64,000 nt of DNA from Caenorhabditis elegans (taxonomy: Eukaryota > Nematoda > Chromadorea > Rhabditida > Rhabditidae). The notes below the pieces were generated by a model. The model was not told where the DNA came from. It saw nothing but the letters and a program-made list of their open reading frames with translations, and searched no databases. The position numbers and the translations under genes are program-made. Positions 41,852 through 54,300 of the stretch are shown piece by piece. The DNA lies in contig NC_003281.10 of NCBI RefSeq assembly GCF_000002985.6, positions 3,658,001-3,722,000 on the forward strand, given 5' to 3'. The first letter of the stretch is position 1, and every line of letters starts with the position of its first letter.

Positions 41852-43455
41852 TTAAAGCTCTTCGTGATCCTGAGATGCGGTTTCAGATTCGGAAGCAGAT
41901 CCAGCATACTTGTTGACAAATTCTTCGAACTTCTCGAGGTTTCTGTCTCCATCATAGTCGACTGGGGTAGAAGATCCGGCTGGCCACAGCTTCAGGGTTG
42001 GGAAAGAGTTGACCTTGACGTCGGCAAGCTGAAAATGGAAATAATAATTATGAATATTGATACTTTCAAAATTCTTACCTCGTTGAGAGTAGCATCAAGC
42101 TTTGCAATGACAACATTTGGGTTGGACTCGTACTTCTCAGCAAGCTCATCCCAAACTGGAACCAGTTGCTTGCAATGTCCGCACCATGGGGCGTAGAATT
42201 TGACGAAGACAGTCTTGGTTTCATCAAGGGCAATTTCGTTGAAGTTGGAGGCGACGAGAACCTTAACTGGGAGTGCATTCCAATCTTCTGGAAGATCTTG
42301 AGCCTTCAAGTCTTGAGCAGACTTTCCTTCCAAATATGAGTTGGTGAAAGCTTCGAAATCTTCTCCTTCTTGTGGCTTGAACTTCTCAACTTGATCGGCA
42401 AGGCTGACAATTCTGTTGGCTGGGGTGTTCTTGGCATCGACTCCGAGGAACTCGAGAATTCTTGCGTTCTCTTCAACATCAACGTCGAGAAGAACAAAGA
42501 CGATCTTAGCACGGAACTTCTTAGCGACCTCAGTGAACTTGGCAATAGTCTCATCGAAAGAAGAGTCTGACTTGCGGATGATCAAAAAGTGGAACTTTTT
42601 GAGGTCTCCTCCGACGATTTCTTGAGCAGATTCGTGGGTGAACTCGGTCACGGCAGAGAGCTTGTAAGCGTGGAGCCATTGCTTAAGAGCGATGGTGTTG
42701 GTGATTTCAGCTTCAGCAATTGTGCTAGTCTCGCTGTCGTCTCCATCAGTGCGGATAAGAGCGACTCCATCTTCATTCAAAGATGCGGCAGCAGCAACCT
42801 CAGCAGAACCGGCAACGGCGAAGAATGCGTCATCGACAGAATCAGCAACTTCGTTGTAGATGGTAGCAGCATCAGATTTCGCGTCCTGAAAAATAAATAA
42901 ATTAAATAGGTTGTACTTTTTATGTAAAAAAATACCTTGAAGTATCCAAGAACAACAACTCTGGTCTTTCCCTTCAATTCCTCGAGTTGCTCAACTGACT
43001 CAACAGTGGTAACAGTTGGTCCACTCTTCTTCTTGACCCAATCGACAATTTGAGCGGTGGCGCGTCCTCCGGTGTATTTCGTTGGCTTTCCACTCTTGAA
43101 GTAGAGGATAGTTGGATATCCACGGACCTCGAACTTGGATGCAAGAGCTTGGTTTTCGGTGGCGTCAACCTTGGCGAGCTTGATATCGGATCCTTCCTCC
43201 TTCAGCAAATCGGCGGCTTCGTCGTACTTTGGAGCAAGAGACTTGCAATGTACACACCATGGAGCATAGAATTTGACTAGAACAAACTCATTTCCATTGA
43301 TAGTTTCTTCGAAATTGCTCTGAAAACAGTTTTTTAGAAGATAATGATCAGAATAAATGTTATACTTCAGTGAGAACAAGCACGTTTTCGCTGTCAGCAA
43401 CAACTGCTCCGATTGATGCGACCAGGAGGAAGATAAAGGACACTGACAGTGACAT
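41852..43455 (-). CDS. pdi-1: PDI-1, protein disulfide isomerase
   Basis: ER oxidoreductase and chaperone that forms and reshuffles disulfides. Exons 43455-43366, 43319-42936, 42885-42079 and 42028-41852 join in phase to 485 residues, the expected PDI length. A signal peptide spans residues 1-20 (hydrophobic [17 protein letters not shown]). Domain a carries WCVHC near residues 51-55, an unusual active site with Val instead of Gly. Domains b and b' follow, then domain a' with the canonical WCGHC near 392-396. The C-terminus is acidic and ends HEEL, a variant of the KDEL/HDEL retrieval signal. The start is 6 bases after an acceptor at 43464-43462. It is the first gene of the operon with cyn-9. 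Codon use is strongly biased (GAG, AAG, CTC, ATC), suggesting high expression. Confidence 0.97.
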
Positions 43456-44326
43456 AATTACCTGAAAATTTAAAAAAATAGTAATAGAAAATTTGAGGAA
43501 GTTATCATTGAAGAGAAAAGAGGTATAGACAACGATAAGTGTGCAAACAATACGTTAGCCATTACTTTGCGATCAAAAAAGTAGGGTATGAGTATTGACA
43601 AACGCAGTCAATTTTTCTTTTAAAAAATCCTCGTCGTTCACAACCTGCTAGGAAGAGTGCGAGCGACGAGAAGAGAAGGAGAATAAGCGCACGTTGTAAA
43701 ACAGAGTAACGAGAGAAAGAGAAGAGACCGTGAACGCCCCGGCAGAGACAACGAGGACCGCGAAACTGCAAGACGAATGGACAGTGCAGTATTGACACGT
43801 CAGCATACGCGTGTACGGGAGATGTCCACGTGGACGTCACCGTGGCGACCTTTATGACTTATTGAGATGAGAGTTCGCGCATTTAATGGAAAATTAATTG
43901 TGTTCTAAACCTTAAAACAGTGAGAAAATGAACAAAACACATCGAACTGAAAGTTTGTGCAACTACAATGCTAAAGGAACGTCGACGGCCCGGAAATGAG
44001 AGTCTATTCGAATATAATTATGCTTATCTTCAACTTAAAATTATTCTGAACCCAAAAAATTTATTCGGAATGGGCAAGTTTATCAAAAAAGTTGTTTTTG
44101 GAACTAAAATTAGCTCAAAAAATGACTTTAAAAACTGGGTCAAATAATCACTCTTTTAAAGACGCACCGGATTTAAAGATATGGTCTCGAAGCGCTGTAT
44201 ACAGTGTAGTCCGAGTGGACAATCAAATACTTGTTTCAATGATTTCTAATTTCATTTTTTTTTGGAAATTCTTTTTTCTTTCGTGATTTTGTCACATACA
44301 TATTACATTATATTCAGGTTTCCGCT
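43456..44326. promoter_or_regulatory. Divergent promoter region with TGACGT/CACGTG cluster
   Basis: This is the only space upstream of pdi-1 (minus) and the membrane-protein gene (plus). Between 43797 and 43840 it carries acacgtcagc, the palindrome gtccacgtggac (43824-43835) and gacgtcac (43833-43840). On the pdi-1 strand these read TGACGTGT, TGACGTCC and CACGTG, resembling XBP-1/ATF-6-type ER-stress sites. A GC-richer block at 43640-43850 contrasts with the flanks. The factor assignment is inference. Confidence 0.5.
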
Positions 44327-45070
44327 ATGAAAATCCCACTAATCCTGTTGCTGGTTGTTTCAATTCAATGTTTCTATGTGAGAAACCAGACTGAAGACTC
44401 GATGGCAGAAGGATTACGTTCGAAGGTGGGCTCAAAATGAGGATATATCAAAACACATAAATATTAAAGGATAATAGTATCGAATTGTTCGGTCAACGCG
44501 TGGAGGTGCCGTCGTGGTTGAATACGGCAGCTGAGAAAACAAGAGGAATGTTTGACTCTGTGACAGGTCTTTTCGGAAAGAGTACAGTAAGTATATAACA
44601 TCGACGGTGGGAGGGGTCATATTGACACAACCGTTTTTAGGCCACGTCGCGCAGATCGTCGGACGGCTTGATGACAAATCTGAAGAAGGATGAGGCGACA
44701 AGGATTTGGTTTGCAGTCTATCTCAACATCATTCTCGTTGCTCTGATTTACGTTTTCATCACGATTAAGCTGGTAAAAAATGATTACACTAAAGATTAAA
44801 GCTAGATAATTGAATTTTTAGGCACTCATGTCACTGAGCGAAGGAAAAACTGAGCGCAAGAAACGGAACACCTTCAGTTCACACGTTGCCTACGATTCCC
44901 CCGACTATAATGTCCCATTGACCAGTATTGCAACAAGAGAGATTCCAAGAGGTCCCGTTCAAGATGAAGATTTCGAGATGGCTTTGGAAGTCCGAGAGGA
45001 TGAGCAAATCGCCATTCCGAACCCTGATCTCCGCAGTGATTTATCCACGGAATTTGATGATAATCACTAG
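44327..45070 (+). CDS. Small single-pass membrane protein of unknown function
   Basis: Not recognised; possibly C14B1.2. Exons 44327-44425, 44470-44586, 44641-44772 and 44822-45070 join in phase to 198 residues. Residues 1-16 (MKIPLILLLVVSIQCF) look like a signal peptide or anchor. A second hydrophobic segment, AVYLNIILVALIYVFITIKLA, lies near residues 98-118. The basic flank ERKKRN and an acidic C-terminal tail rich in D/E follow, suggesting a type I protein with a cytosolic tail. The start lies 10 bases after an acceptor (tattcag, 44311-44317). The acceptor of exon 2 (attaaag, ending 44469) is weak for a worm; no alternative keeps the frame. It is divergent from pdi-1. Confidence 0.7.
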
Positions 45071-45655
45071 TTCTAATTCATGTTCAAAATTTTTGTAAAT
45101 AGCATCACTAATCTATTCCAATTTGACAGGTTCCTATTGCACGAGTATTTCTTCATAAACACGGTTATTCGTTTTTTTTTCCTTTTTAGAAACACAAATC
45201 TGAAGAACATGAATTGCTTGACCTTGGTATTGGCGGCGATAACCTAGAAAGTGGGACAAGTTATTTCTTGCTGTCCACGTATCTTTGGATAAGGAAGATC
45301 ATCAATGTTTCGTAACCTGTAAAACTAAGAGAAGAGAAAGACAAATATATATCAACTAATCTAAAAAGTTGCAGTCAGCAAGATGAGGAAAAAAATAAAA
45401 TATATAAAGAAGTTGAATATCTAGAGGTTCTCAATATTTTTGTCAGAAAGTTTTTTTCTCATTCTCAAAATAGCATTGAATATTTTCTTATTAATATTTT
45501 TGCTTTAAAATAATAATATTAACAGCGTGATAGTTTTTTGGAACACGAATATCACATGCATGCGCATTTCGCAAGACTTCCATTCTCTGCGTCTCTCTCC
45601 TTCTGACTCATTTCTTCTCTTTAAAATCGAAAAATATTGTTCTCATCGACCCCAA
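45071..45655. other. Intergenic region with core-promoter word
   Basis: It contains the 3' UTR of the membrane-protein gene (aataaaatatataaag near 45395) and an AT-rich gap. CTGCGTCTC at 45587-45595, the recurrent worm promoter word, lies about 60 bases before the F-box gene start. Confidence 0.5.
45587..45595 (+). promoter_or_regulatory. CTGCGTCTC promoter-associated word
   Basis: ctctgcgtctctctcc sits about 60 bases upstream of the chosen ATG of the F-box gene. CTGCGTCTC is a motif often seen near transcription starts of broadly expressed worm genes. It argues that the coding start is downstream at 45656 rather than at an upstream in-frame ATG (45560). Confidence 0.45.
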
Positions 45656-46956
45656 ATGTTTAAAGCGTTCTCATCGATAATGCAAAGTCTACAGTTCAAA
45701 ACCGATGTTCCAGTGATAATGTGAGTTTTTTCTTAATTAAAATATCAATTTTTCACCTAGAATTATTTCAGAGATGCAGAAACTGTGCCGAACGAATGTT
45801 TCTCGCCAATTTTCCGAAGGCTGGACAAAAAATCACTTCTAAACTGCCAATTGGCTTGCCATCGATTCAATGATTTGATATCAAGTGACTCGTTTTGGAT
45901 TGAATATGCTCGAATTTTAAATATATCAAATGTTCTTCCATCTTTGGAGTGGAGAAGAGCAGCGACACAGAAGAAGTTTGTTGGAAATGAAGACAATGAA
46001 ATTGACACTTCAAGTTTTAATTTTAATATTAAAAAAATAGTAGGTTATCGCATTTTATAGTAATAAAATTACAAAGTTTTACTTCAGGTTCTGTCTGGAA
46101 GAGGCTACTCACCAATCACTCCGCTTTTCATTTCTCATTTTGAAAATGCACGTGACAACACAATAAGTGGAACTCTCCGTTCAGATGATTTTTCAATCAG
46201 AGCGAATGGCAGTGGGTATGTCAATACTTTGTTCTTAAAATAATCAATATTTACAATTTCAGAATCCACATGGAAAGAGATGGAGGAAACGGTTGTGAAC
46301 CACATCCGGATGTTTCCAAGTGCTTCGTATTTTCATTCACAGAGAGCTCAATCAGTGTTTTCATCGATTTGGTGAACTCTGGAATTGACCCATGGATCTT
46401 GGATCACGTTCGCCCGAGAATTAGAATTACACAGAAAGTCAATCATCGTAATGATTGTGCAGCCAGGCTCTCATTTGCTGCTCAGTTGAACTATCACGAG
46501 ACTCAGTGGATTGAAAGATTTGGCCATGTACAAACTATGAGCAACACTGATCATAAAAGATATAAATCTGTAAATAAGGAATGGGCTCAATGGACTGGTC
46601 AACCTTGGGAAGATTGGACAATTGAGTTTGACGATTACCCGTCTGGAATTCGACATTTAACTATTCTGAATGAAGGTGAAGATAGACAATTTTGGAGAGG
46701 ATTCTACGGACCAAAAGTTGCCAATATTCAAGTCGAAGTTATTCTGCCTGATGAGCCAATAGTTAAACCACTCGCTGTTGATTCCGAAAAATGCAATGAA
46801 GACGAGAATCCTAACGCTGAAGACGAGGATGATGACGATGATGAAGTACCGCCAAGAGTCGGAGTTTTTAGAATGCCACTCTTTCGTCGTGGTCGTCACA
46901 TGTATGGAATTCCTCCCGCTGTGGCTCGTCATGAAGATGAAGACGAGGAAGATTAA
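45656..46956 (+). CDS. F-box protein with FBA (sugar-binding-type) domain
   Basis: Likely substrate adaptor of an SCF ubiquitin ligase, related to FBXO2/FBXO6/NCCRP1; possibly C14B1.3. Exons 45656-45720, 45772-46039, 46088-46215 and 46263-46956 join in phase to 384 residues. The F-box spans about residues 26-65: VPNECFSPIFRRLDKKSLLNCQLACHRFNDLI followed by SDSFW. An FBA-like domain follows: GRGYSP, GSGIHMERDGGNGC, FVFSFTESSISVFIDLV, ARLSFAAQLNY, QWTGQPWEDWTIEFDDYPSGIRHLT and FWRGFYGPKV. The C-terminus has a run of D/E (residues about 340-350) then an Arg/Pro-rich end and a second acidic cluster. The exon 2 donor is GTAGGT at 46040; using the next GT (46044) would give a stop. FBXO2-like proteins bind glycoproteins for ER-associated degradation; whether this one does is inference. 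Confidence 0.85.
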
Positions 46957-47286
46957 ATAATGCACCGACAATTTTTCGCTTAACTGTTTTATAAAGTGTT
47001 TGTATGACTGGAAAAGTTTGTTATATCTGTAATCGAATGAATATATAAATATTTTAACACGTATCAGACACGGATACATGTCATGACATGAGTTCATTAA
47101 CGAAAAAAAAGAAATTCCGAAAAAAAAACTGCAAAAACATTGCGCGTCAAATTGTGTGTTCGCTGTGCATGCACCCTTGCCTCTGCGTACCGCACATTGC
47201 ATCTTACGACGATTTCTATTTTATATTTTTTGAATGAATTTCTTCATTTTTCAACTTAATTTTTGATTTTTGCTGTGATTTCAGAT
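46957..47286. other. Intergenic region, F-box gene to wdr-5.1
   Basis: The gap is 330 bases with an A-rich 3' UTR and aatatataaat near 47040. cctctgcgtaccgc at about 47180 is a near match to the promoter word. wdr-5.1 is preceded by a TTTCAG acceptor 2 bases before its ATG. Confidence 0.45.
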
Positions 47287-48577
<1,291 letters not shown>

Positions 48578-48886
48578 ATTGTTTAAATTTAATTAAAATT
48601 TCGAAAATTTGATTTATATTTACCCCTTGGTCACCGTGTATATATGCTTTTCCTTCTTGATCTCCTATATTCCTTGATTATAGAGGCGCGGTGGCCAGAC
48701 ACTTTTTTTTCTGAAACTTCGTATTTTCTGTCATTCCTTATATATTCTTCCTAATATAAAAATCCATAAATATTAATTTCCGTGGGATGATTGAGATGAT
48801 CATTCAATTGATTCGTTTTATTTCGATATTCTATTTGATTTTCAGATTTAATTTTATTTTTCTGGATTGAGGCTGAAAATTTTAGA
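48578..48886. other. Intercistronic gap wdr-5.1 to dph-1
   Basis: About 268 bases from the wdr-5.1 stop to the first strong acceptor (gattttcag, 48845); a second acceptor (tttag, 48885) lies 1 base before the dph-1 ATG. There is no obvious promoter word. The spacing fits an SL2-processed operon but is longer than the usual 100 bases. Confidence 0.4.
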
Positions 48887-51124
48887 ATGGCAACTCGGGC
48901 TACACAGATTTCGACGCTAGTTGAGGAAATTGCAAATAATCCCAATCTTAAAGAAGATCTGAAAATTGTAAGAAATCGCAGATTTTCTAAGTAAACGCCC
49001 CACCCCTGAACTATGGGTCTCTTTAGGTTAAGAAACCGAAAATCGAATTTTTCAATTATTCTTGCCCGATTTCAAAGCATTTTCAATTGGTTTTAATGAT
49101 TTGATGTCAAAAAATAAATTTTTTCATAAATCTCGGCATAAAAATCATTAAAAACAACGAAAAATGCTTGAAAATCGGGGAAACTAACTGAAAACTTTTG
49201 AACATCCAGTTTTGCCGCCAAAAACCTAACGAGACCCATCGTTAGCCCGTTTCCACGTGGATTTCAAAAGGGTTTTTTTTCTGCGTTTCTATAATATTCA
49301 ACGAATGATAACGTTTCAGCTCCCCTCAAATTACACATTCGAAGTTCCAAAAACGATATGGAAAATTCGATCGACCGAGAGCAAATACGTTGCACTCCAA
49401 TTTCCAGAAGGACTCATTATGTATGCCTGCGTAATTGCCGATATTCTGGAAAAGTACACTGGCTGTGATACAGTAATCATGGGTGACGTCACCTATGGAG
49501 CCTGCTGCGTCGACGATTACACTGCAAAATCAATGGGATGTGATCTATTAGTTCATTATGGGCACAGTTGTCTCGTACCGATTCAGAATACTGATGGTAT
49601 TGCGATGCTTTATGTGTTTGTGAATATTCACATTAATCTATCACATTTGATCGATTGTGTGAAGGAGAATTTTCAGGTACATAAGGAATAGAAACAATGG
49701 CCGTTGGAAACCCCTAACACGGTCCTTTGTCGATTTACGCAGCCCGTGTACTCCTCGAGGAGAATTTTACGCTTTTTGGACGGCTGAAATGCATGATTTT
49801 GGGCCATTTTCGTCAATTTTTTGAAAATTGTTCAGTGTTTTATATTTAAATCAATATTGTCACTGTTGAAAATCTATAGGAATTGAAAATCGGTAGCTAT
49901 TCAACCGTGAAAACGGAAATTTTCATCTAAAACACTATAAATATGCAACACATTAGCAGTTTTTAGATAAAATACAGTCATGTATTATTTTATTAATAAT
50001 AATACAAGAAAACTGGCTAAAATAACTGTAATTCTTGAATTTTTGCCGAAAACTAAAATTCTTCTCCTCGTGGAGTACACGAGTTGCGTAAATCGACACA
50101 CGATCGTTTTAGAGGTTTGGCGGCCACTAGTTCATTGTTAATATATTTTTCTAAATGTCGAAAGAACGAAAAATTGCTTTTTAAAAAATAGAAAAAGTAA
50201 AGGGTTCCCGAAATTTTTTCAAAAAATCGGAAAAACTAAAATTTTCGATTAAAATTGAAAACCGACACCCAATTTACAACCAATTCTTTTCCTTCTTCAA
50301 ATCTCAAATTTTCAGGGAAAACGTCTTGTCGTCGTGAGTACTGTTCAATTCATCCCTTCACTTCAAACCCTTCGAACCACATTCAACAAAGATGACAGCT
50401 CAATTCGCATTGATATTCCACAATGTAAACCATTATCACCTGGAGAAGTTCTGGGATGTACGTCTCCACGATTGGATGCATCGAAATACGATGCAATTGT
50501 CTATCTTGGAGATGGACGATTTCATCTCGAATCAATTATGATTCATAATCCAGAAATTGAAGCATTCCAGTATGATCCTTATTCAAGAAAGTTGACACGA
50601 GAGTTTTATGATCATGATTTAATGCGGAAAAATCGAATTGGCTCGATTGAGATTGCTAGGAAGTGCACGACATTTGGCCTTATTCAGGGAACTCTTGGAC
50701 GACAAGGAAACCTGAAAGTTGTTGAAGAACTTGAAGCACAGCTGGAGAGAAAAGGAAAGAAGTTTCTGAGAGTCTTACTGTCAGAAATCTTCCCGGAAAA
50801 GCTGGCAATGTTCCCAGAAGTAGACTGTTGGGTGCAAGTAGCGTGTCCTAGATTATCGATTGATTGGGGAACTCAGTTCCCGAAACCTTTGCTCTATCCT
50901 TTTGAACTCGCGGTTGCTCTCGATAATGTGAGTTTCAAGTGACTATTTATTAATTTTTTTAATTTTTAAATTTAAATTTTCAGATTTCGGTGCCTTCAGA
51001 TCACTGGCCAATGGACTATTATTCGAATGATTCCCTGGGTCCTTGGACGAATAATAATGAAGCGAACCGTCCGAAACGGGAGAAACGGAAACCTCATATT
51101 GTTGTTCGAACAGAAGCATCTTGA
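48887..51124 (+). CDS. dph-1: DPH-1, diphthamide biosynthesis subunit 1
   Basis: Radical-type 3-amino-3-carboxypropyl transferase subunit that starts diphthamide synthesis on eEF2 His, using SAM and a 4Fe-4S cluster. Exons 48887-48967, 49320-49676, 50316-50927 and 50984-51124 join in phase to 396 residues. It matches human DPH1 throughout: [62 protein letters not shown] (here [18 protein letters not shown]), [28 protein letters not shown] and [12 protein letters not shown]. The three cluster cysteines of the family lie near residues 89, 194 and 323. Introns 1 and 2 each carry a foldback element. alkbh-8 follows 205 bases later. Confidence 0.96.
49012..49240. repeat. Foldback element in dph-1 intron 1
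   Basis: atgggtctctttaggtt...cgaaaatcg opposes ...ttgccgccaaaaacctaacgagacccat. Inside, hairpin-forming gcattttcaattggttttaa / cattaaaaacaacgaaaaatgc. Same family as 37169-37395. Confidence 0.8.
49728..50098. repeat. Foldback element, CTCCTCGAGGAG family, in dph-1 intron 2
   Basis: The left end tgtcgatttacgcagcccgtg tactcctcgaggagaa (49728-49764) and right end ttctcctcgtggagtacac gagttgcgtaaatcgaca (50062-50098) are inverted copies of 37 bases with 2-3 mismatches. The 300-base interior is AT-rich. Confidence 0.88.
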
Positions 51125-51362
51125 TTTGATTTTTAATTGAATATTTAATAATTTTTTTCTTGTTTGATTTTTGTTTTTGTTACTCAAAATTTGGTTTTGT
51201 TGAAAGTTTTTCTTAAAACCTTGTTTATTTTATTTTATTTTTCACTGACTGTTATAGAGTTGTTGCAACTTCTGAACGCTATCTTTAAATTTAAAGTTTT
51301 TTTTTCTCAAATTTTAATTTCATTTTCAGATCAAAACCTAAGATTCACAGTCGAGAGCTTTC

Positions 51363-54300
51363 ATGTGTGAGTTCATTTTTCAACCCTAAAATGAAAAAAG
51401 TGGAAGATTGGCGCTGTGTCGATTTATGTAGCTCGTGTACTCCTCGAGGAGAAGTGTGCATTTTTTTGTAGAGTGATTTGATACAGTTTTTGAACAAAAA
51501 TATCGATTTTTCACTAAAATTAATTTTCATTTTATCGGTATTTTCAGAGAAAATCGAGAAAAAAACCAAAATTTTCCGATTTTTCAATCGCTTTTTCTTT
51601 TAAAAAACCATAAGATAAAATAGAAGAATTATACAGAAAAAACGCGTAACCTCTAGATTTACTAAAAATATGATTTTGATTAGGAAAAGATGAAAATTGC
51701 TTTTGAAAAAATCGAATTTATTTATTGAAAAAAAAAACTTTTTCAATTTTCAAAAACTGAAATCCTCCTCGAGGACTACACGAGCAGTGTACATCGAGAC
51801 GTGGAAGAGGTTTCTCAAAGCAATTCGTCTGCTTACAAACATTTGGCATTCTACAACCTCCAAAAATTTAAAGAAAACAATTTTATTCCAGATTTCAATG
51901 AAGAAAAAGCGAAACGAATTGGAGAGCGGTTTGAAGGAGGAAAACTGGCGAAAAAGGTTCATAAAAGTATTGAACAACTGAAAAGACACGATCCAGATGT
52001 GCAGATTTCCACAGAGCCGACTAAAGTGAGCATTTCTACAATAATTTACTTATAAAATCCCTTCTTTTCCAGTATCTTCTCGTCAGCAATAGCAGTATCC
52101 TCTGTGGAGTATCCCTTGAAGAACTCGAAGAGATTTTTCTACCACTTGACGAGCTCGCCGAGTTCATTGTCTACCCGAATAAACGGTCATATTCATTTGT
52201 GCAATGCTCTTCGATTGAAAAATCCATTCAAGTTCGTACGGAATTGCATGGTCTTATTCCACCGTCACTTAAGAATTCTCATCAGCCATTTGCTATTTCT
52301 TATGTCGAAAATTGTAGGGTTTATTATACAACTTCTGAAAAAAAAACTAAAAACTATAATTTCCAGTGCCGGAAGCGACAAAATGCGAAGATTTTCGGCC
52401 GGCCAACTTGAAAATAATTGAGGAATATGTTTCAAGCGATTTGGAGAAAGAACTCGTAGATCTTGTGACAAATCATCCGAGTGGTAAGACAGAAAATGGA
52501 AATTAATGAGGTGGAAATGCGCTCCACGGCTAATTGAAAGCGCTCCGCCCCCGAACTATGGGTCTCGTTAGGTATTTTGTGGCGAAACTGCAATTTTTTT
52601 TTCGTTTTCAGTTTTTTTCAATGTTTTTTTAATGTCGAAATGATCTAAAAATCAATTTCTTCATTCAATTTCAGCATAAAAATTATTGAAAACAATGCAA
52701 AAATGACAGAAAAGATGAAAAATGCTTGAAAAGTGTCCAAATTCCTAGAGACCTTCATGTTTGGGGCGGACCGATTTCGATTTGCCGTGGAGCGTGTTTG
52801 CGCGAAAAAATTTTCGAAGAATTTTTTTCACCAAAAACACGAAAAAACTTTTAAAAGTTTGAAACATTATTTTAAAAATCTTAATTTTTTGCACAAAATT
52901 TCGTTTTTTTATAATTCCGAGAGAGATTTTTTTGGAGAATATAAATGTCAGGAAAAACACTTTAAAAACTATAAATCTGAAAATATTTTTAAAAAATACA
53001 TATTTTCAGTCCAATCTCTCAAACATCGAGCCGTCGTTCACTTCGGACATGTCTTTGACTACAGTACAAATTCTGCATCAGAATGGAAAGAGGCAGATCC
53101 AATTCCTCCAGTTATCAATTCACTAATTGATCGGCTGATTTCTGATAAATATATCACAGAACGTCCAGATCAAGTGACTGCAAATGTCTATGAGTCAGGA
53201 CATGGAATTCCTTCACATTATGACACACATTCAGCATTTGATGATCCAATTGTTTCTATTAGGTTTTATATTTTTTCAACTGAATTTTTTATCAATTTTT
53301 ATATCCCTTTTGCAGTCTCCTCTCCGATGTAGTAATGGAATTCAAAGACGGAGCCAACTCGGCTCGAATTGCTCCAGTCCTTCTAAAAGCTAGATCACTG
53401 TGTCTAATCCAAGGAGAGTCCCGATACAGATGGAAGCACGGAATTGTCAATCGGAAGTATGATGTTGATCCACGAACGAATCGAGTTGTTCCACGACAAA
53501 CTAGAGTGTCACTGACGCTTCGGAAGATTCGACGAAAACCTTGCGAGTGCGAGTGGAAAGAGTTTTGCGATTGGGATAGGAAAGGTAGGAGTTGATGTTG
53601 AAAAAAAAAACATTTTTTTTCGGGGGAATTTTAAAATTAAAAATAGTGAAAAAAGGTTTATAACCAAGCATTTCAGCAAAACAATATAATATACAGTGTA
53701 TTTTTTCTACACTTCTACGACTTTAAAGGAGGGCACATTGATTCGAAATGGTCTCGCCACGCGCTCCAAAATTCAATAGATGGCGCGTGGCGAGACCATA
53801 TAAATGCGCCCTTCTTTAAAGTCGTATCGCACCGCACACGTGGTGCCAGGCGGTCCCATTACGGTTTGATCTACAAAAATGCGGGTGTTTTTTGCCTAAA
53901 AATATGTGACGTCAGCACGTTCTTAACCATACGAAATCAGTTGAGAACTCTGCGTCTCTTCTCCCGCATTTTTGTAGATCTACGCAGATCAAGCTGAAAT
54001 GAGACACTCCGACACCACGTGAGCGCAACTAAATGTTTTAACACTTCTCATCGTGTAAATAGTTTCTTTGAAAATTAATTTTGCACTTATATTTCAAAAA
54101 TATATAAATTTTAATTTTTCCAGGTGAAATGAGTGTTCCATCAAATGAAGATTTGGCATTAAAACTGGAAAATTCGTACGTTTCGGATGTCTACGAGAAT
54201 ATTGCTTCCCATTTCGACGAGACGAGACATTCAAGTTGGAAAGCTGTGAAACAGTTCATCAATGAAATTCCACGTGGAAGTGTGATGTATGACGTTGGGT

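Noticed and set aside
42075..42570. Several ORFs on both strands
   Set aside because: Shadows of the large pdi-1 exon, which has strong codon bias.
46657..47202. 181-aa minus-strand ORF
   Set aside because: Antisense to the F-box gene's last exon and its 3' UTR.
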